Assembly (NCBI GenBank): GCA_043773745.1
Contig: JAYVEV010000033.1
Span: forward strand, 1-64,000
DNA length: 64,000 nt
DNA from: UKL13-2 sp043773745
GTDB taxonomy: Bacteria > Pseudomonadota > Gammaproteobacteria > Burkholderiales > Usitatibacteraceae
Reading direction: 5' to 3'
The position numbers and the translations under genes were made by a program. Shown here piece after piece: positions 62,466 through 64,000 of the stretch (position 1 is the stretch's first letter; each line of letters begins with the position of its first letter). The notes beneath the pieces are model-generated. The model saw only the letters and a program-made list of their open reading frames with translations, was not told the DNA's origin and made no database searches.

Positions 62466-63788
62466 ATGAAGTTGCATCATAAATGGGATAAATATTTAGG
62501 CACGCTGTGGCGGGAACGGGATTTCCGCACGCTGTGGCTGTCACTCACGATTACGCATTTCGGTGGGCAGATCACGTTTCTGGCGTTGCCGATTACCGCG
62601 GCGATTATGTTGCAGGCTACACCGCTGCAAATGGGGATTTTGACGGCGTTTGAAGCACTGCCTTATACGCTTTTTGGGCTCTTTACCGGCGTGCTGGTGG
62701 ATCGCTCGTATAAATTACCGCTGATTATCATGGCCGATGTGCTGAGAGGATTAGCGCTACTGGCAGTGCCGATAGCGGCCTGGTTCGGCGTGCTTTCTAT
62801 GCCGATACTGTATATCGTCGGTTTTTTGGTCGGTATCGGCGGCATTGTGGGTTGGGCGGCCTATCAGGTGTTTATGGCGGAGCGCGTGGGCCGCGAGAAT
62901 CTGGTTGAGGCGAATGCGCGGATTGCACTGTCAGATTCCGCATCCCAACTGATTGGTCCCGGTCTAGCCGGCGTGTTAATTCACGCCTTGACCGCGCCGT
63001 TCGCTATTCTTTTGGATGCGGCCTCATTTTTTATTTCCGCCATCATGCTGCGCGGCATCAAAACACACCCCGGCGATGCACCGCTTGCGCGCGAAAAAGC
63101 GGAATCCTGGCAACATGCATGGGCTGGCATATGGGCGGATGCCAAAGAAGGCCTGGCACTGATCTGGCATACACCAGTACTGCGATCAATTGGCGTTTCG
63201 CTAATGATGTGGAATTTTCTCAAGCACGTTTATTTGGCGATCGTCATTTTATTCGCAACCCGTGATTTAGCGTTGTCACCGGGGAAAATCGGGGTCATTT
63301 TTATGATGGCTGGCATTGGCTTTTTAGCAGCCTCCGCATTTTGCCAAATCCTCAATGAGCGCTATGGCGTCGGCCCGGTGATGCTGTTCGGCTTGATGCT
63401 AAGTGGCGCGTCTTGGCTGATGGTGGCGACTGTGACCACTGAATACGTCACCACGCTTCACTTTGGACTGTCATTATTTTTCTTTGACTTTGGCGCGATG
63501 ATTTTTTTCATCAACTATCTGACGCTGCGTCAGGCGGTGGCACCCAACCATTTGCGCGGGCGCGTCACCTCCACCTTGATTTTCATCGCCGTCTCACTAT
63601 CGCCGATCGGTTCGCTGCTGGGCGGAGTGATGGGAACCTATTTTGGATTACGCGCGACCATTGCAGTGGCCGGAGTCGGCGGGCTAATTCTCGGCTTCGC
63701 GATGCTGCGGTATTCACCTTTGCGGCAAATGCGCGAGCTGCCTGAACCCGTCGAGTCGCCGGTCCGAACGCCTGAAATGGCGGTGTAA
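62466..63788 (+). CDS. MFS transporter (MFS_3, EntS-like)
   Basis: Major facilitator permease of 440 residues with about twelve helices. The N-terminal RDFRTLWLSLTITHFGGQITFLALPI and FTGVLVDRSYKLPLIIMADVLRGL are the marks of the MFS_3 group of exporters (enterobactin exporter EntS and macrolide pumps). The loop after helix 6 is hydrophilic. Substrate unknown; no siderophore genes are nearby. It starts at the ATG at 62466. Confidence 0.88.
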   Translation: MKLHHKWDKYLGTLWRERDFRTLWLSLTITHFGGQITFLALPITAAIMLQATPLQMGILTAFEALPYTLFGLFTGVLVDRSYKLPLIIMADVLRGLALLAVPIAAWFGVLSMPILYIVGFLVGIGGIVGWAAYQVFMAERVGRENLVEANARIALSDSASQLIGPGLAGVLIHALTAPFAILLDAASFFISAIMLRGIKTHPGDAPLAREKAESWQHAWAGIWADAKEGLALIWHTPVLRSIGVSLMMWNFLKHVYLAIVILFATRDLALSPGKIGVIFMMAGIGFLAASAFCQILNERYGVGPVMLFGLMLSGASWLMVATVTTEYVTTLHFGLSLFFFDFGAMIFFINYLTLRQAVAPNHLRGRVTSTLIFIAVSLSPIGSLLGGVMGTYFGLRATIAVAGVGGLILGFAMLRYSPLRQMRELPEPVESPVRTPEMAV

Positions 63789-63907
63789 ACCCCCTATTCA
63801 GATGAAAAATCCAAAACTCTTCTTAAACGCGTCTTAGTTTTATAAGCAATACGGACAATTGATATTTTTGCCATTTAGGCGCATTTGAAAGTAACCAGGA
63901 GAGCAAT

Positions 63908-64000
63908 ATGGACATCGGACACAACCTCATTCCAATCGTCGCCATTATGATGGGCACGGGCATGCCAGTTGTTTTGGCGGGACTGATCCTTTGGTACCAA
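63908..64000 (+). CDS. start of a small membrane protein (3' truncated by window)
   Basis: The first 31 codons of a gene run off the window end. The ATG at 63908 has an excellent AGGAGA seven bases upstream. The peptide opens MDIGHNLIPIVAIMMGTGMP and continues hydrophobic (VVLAGLILWYQ), so residues 7-29 are a membrane helix. It resembles the N-terminus of small inner-membrane proteins of unknown function; nothing more can be said from this fragment. Confidence 0.65.
   Translation, partial: MDIGHNLIPIVAIMMGTGMPVVLAGLILWYQ

Noticed and set aside
62161..62482. Two overlapping frames on opposite strands between rlmM and the MFS gene
   Set aside because: No ribosome sites, unusual composition and no family; at most a decayed gene.

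Overview
The window looks like a chromosome segment of a betaproteobacterium, probably Burkholderiales or a close relative. The reasons are a TCA super-cluster (odhAB-lpd, gltA, sdhE-sdhBADC and an adjacent HutC-type GntR regulator), a prpB-prpC-prpD-acnA methylcitrate cluster, an AcnA and PrpC of the Burkholderiales type, and moderate GC judged by eye. I cannot name the genus. There is no prophage, rRNA, tRNA or CRISPR array that I can support. Most of the window is ordinary housekeeping and accessory metabolism with short intergenic gaps.

Layout. 1-9.2 kb: small accessory genes (amidohydrolase, GhrA-like reductase, exported methyltransferase, aldo/keto reductase, HiPIP, S1/P1 nuclease, a Yip1 membrane protein divergent from an unrecognised exported protein). 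9.3-24.9 kb: DUF418 membrane protein, GST, TPR-like protein, an NRAMP-like transporter, MFS, GIY-YIG, GAF histidine kinase, RhlE, EttA, an ABC exporter pair, an SMR pump and an alpha/beta hydrolase. 24.9-31.1 kb: folD, 5-formyl-THF cyclo-ligase, a Mug-like glycosylase, prpE, a stand-alone receiver protein and an AcuI/YhdH reductase. 31.1-43.7 kb: a long minus-strand block of zapE, lpd, sucB, sucA, gltA, sdhE, sdhB, sdhA, sdhD and sdhC. 44.1-45.3 kb: an orphan HicB-like gene and a GntR regulator. 45.5-56.4 kb: a plus-strand block of CitE-like lyase, mesaconyl-CoA hydratase-like (Mch) protein, second CitE-like lyase, prpB, a VOC protein, prpC and prpD, then an inserted vapBC-type toxin-antitoxin pair, then acnA. 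56.5-64 kb: an RsuA-type pseudouridine synthase, a UPF0149 protein, a methyltransferase-like lipoprotein, a TonB-domain lipoprotein, rlmM, an MFS exporter and the start of one more membrane protein.

How it works together. Propionate would be activated by PrpE, and acryloyl-CoA could feed in through the AcuI-like reductase. Propionyl-CoA is then oxidised by PrpC-PrpD-AcnA-PrpB to pyruvate and succinate, which the sdh/odh/gltA block handles. The most interesting part is the GntR-CitE-Mch-CitE set in front of prpBCD. Mch-type hydratases act on methylmalyl-CoA/mesaconyl-CoA, and CitE/Mcl-type lyases make or split methylmalyl-CoA from glyoxylate plus propionyl-CoA. The locus may therefore hold a second, CoA-bound C5 route for propionyl-CoA beside the methylcitrate cycle. 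The first CitE-like protein has two altered residues at normally conserved acidic positions.

Other points of interest: a perfectly symmetric 38-bp palindrome between the NRAMP and MFS genes, a 68-bp inverted-repeat-bounded element in front of the unknown exported gene, two copies of a dispersed hairpin repeat, a probable GntR operator, phased half-sites in front of vapBC, two apparently exported methyltransferase-fold proteins, and long disordered basic tails on RhlE, the RsuA-type synthase and RlmM.
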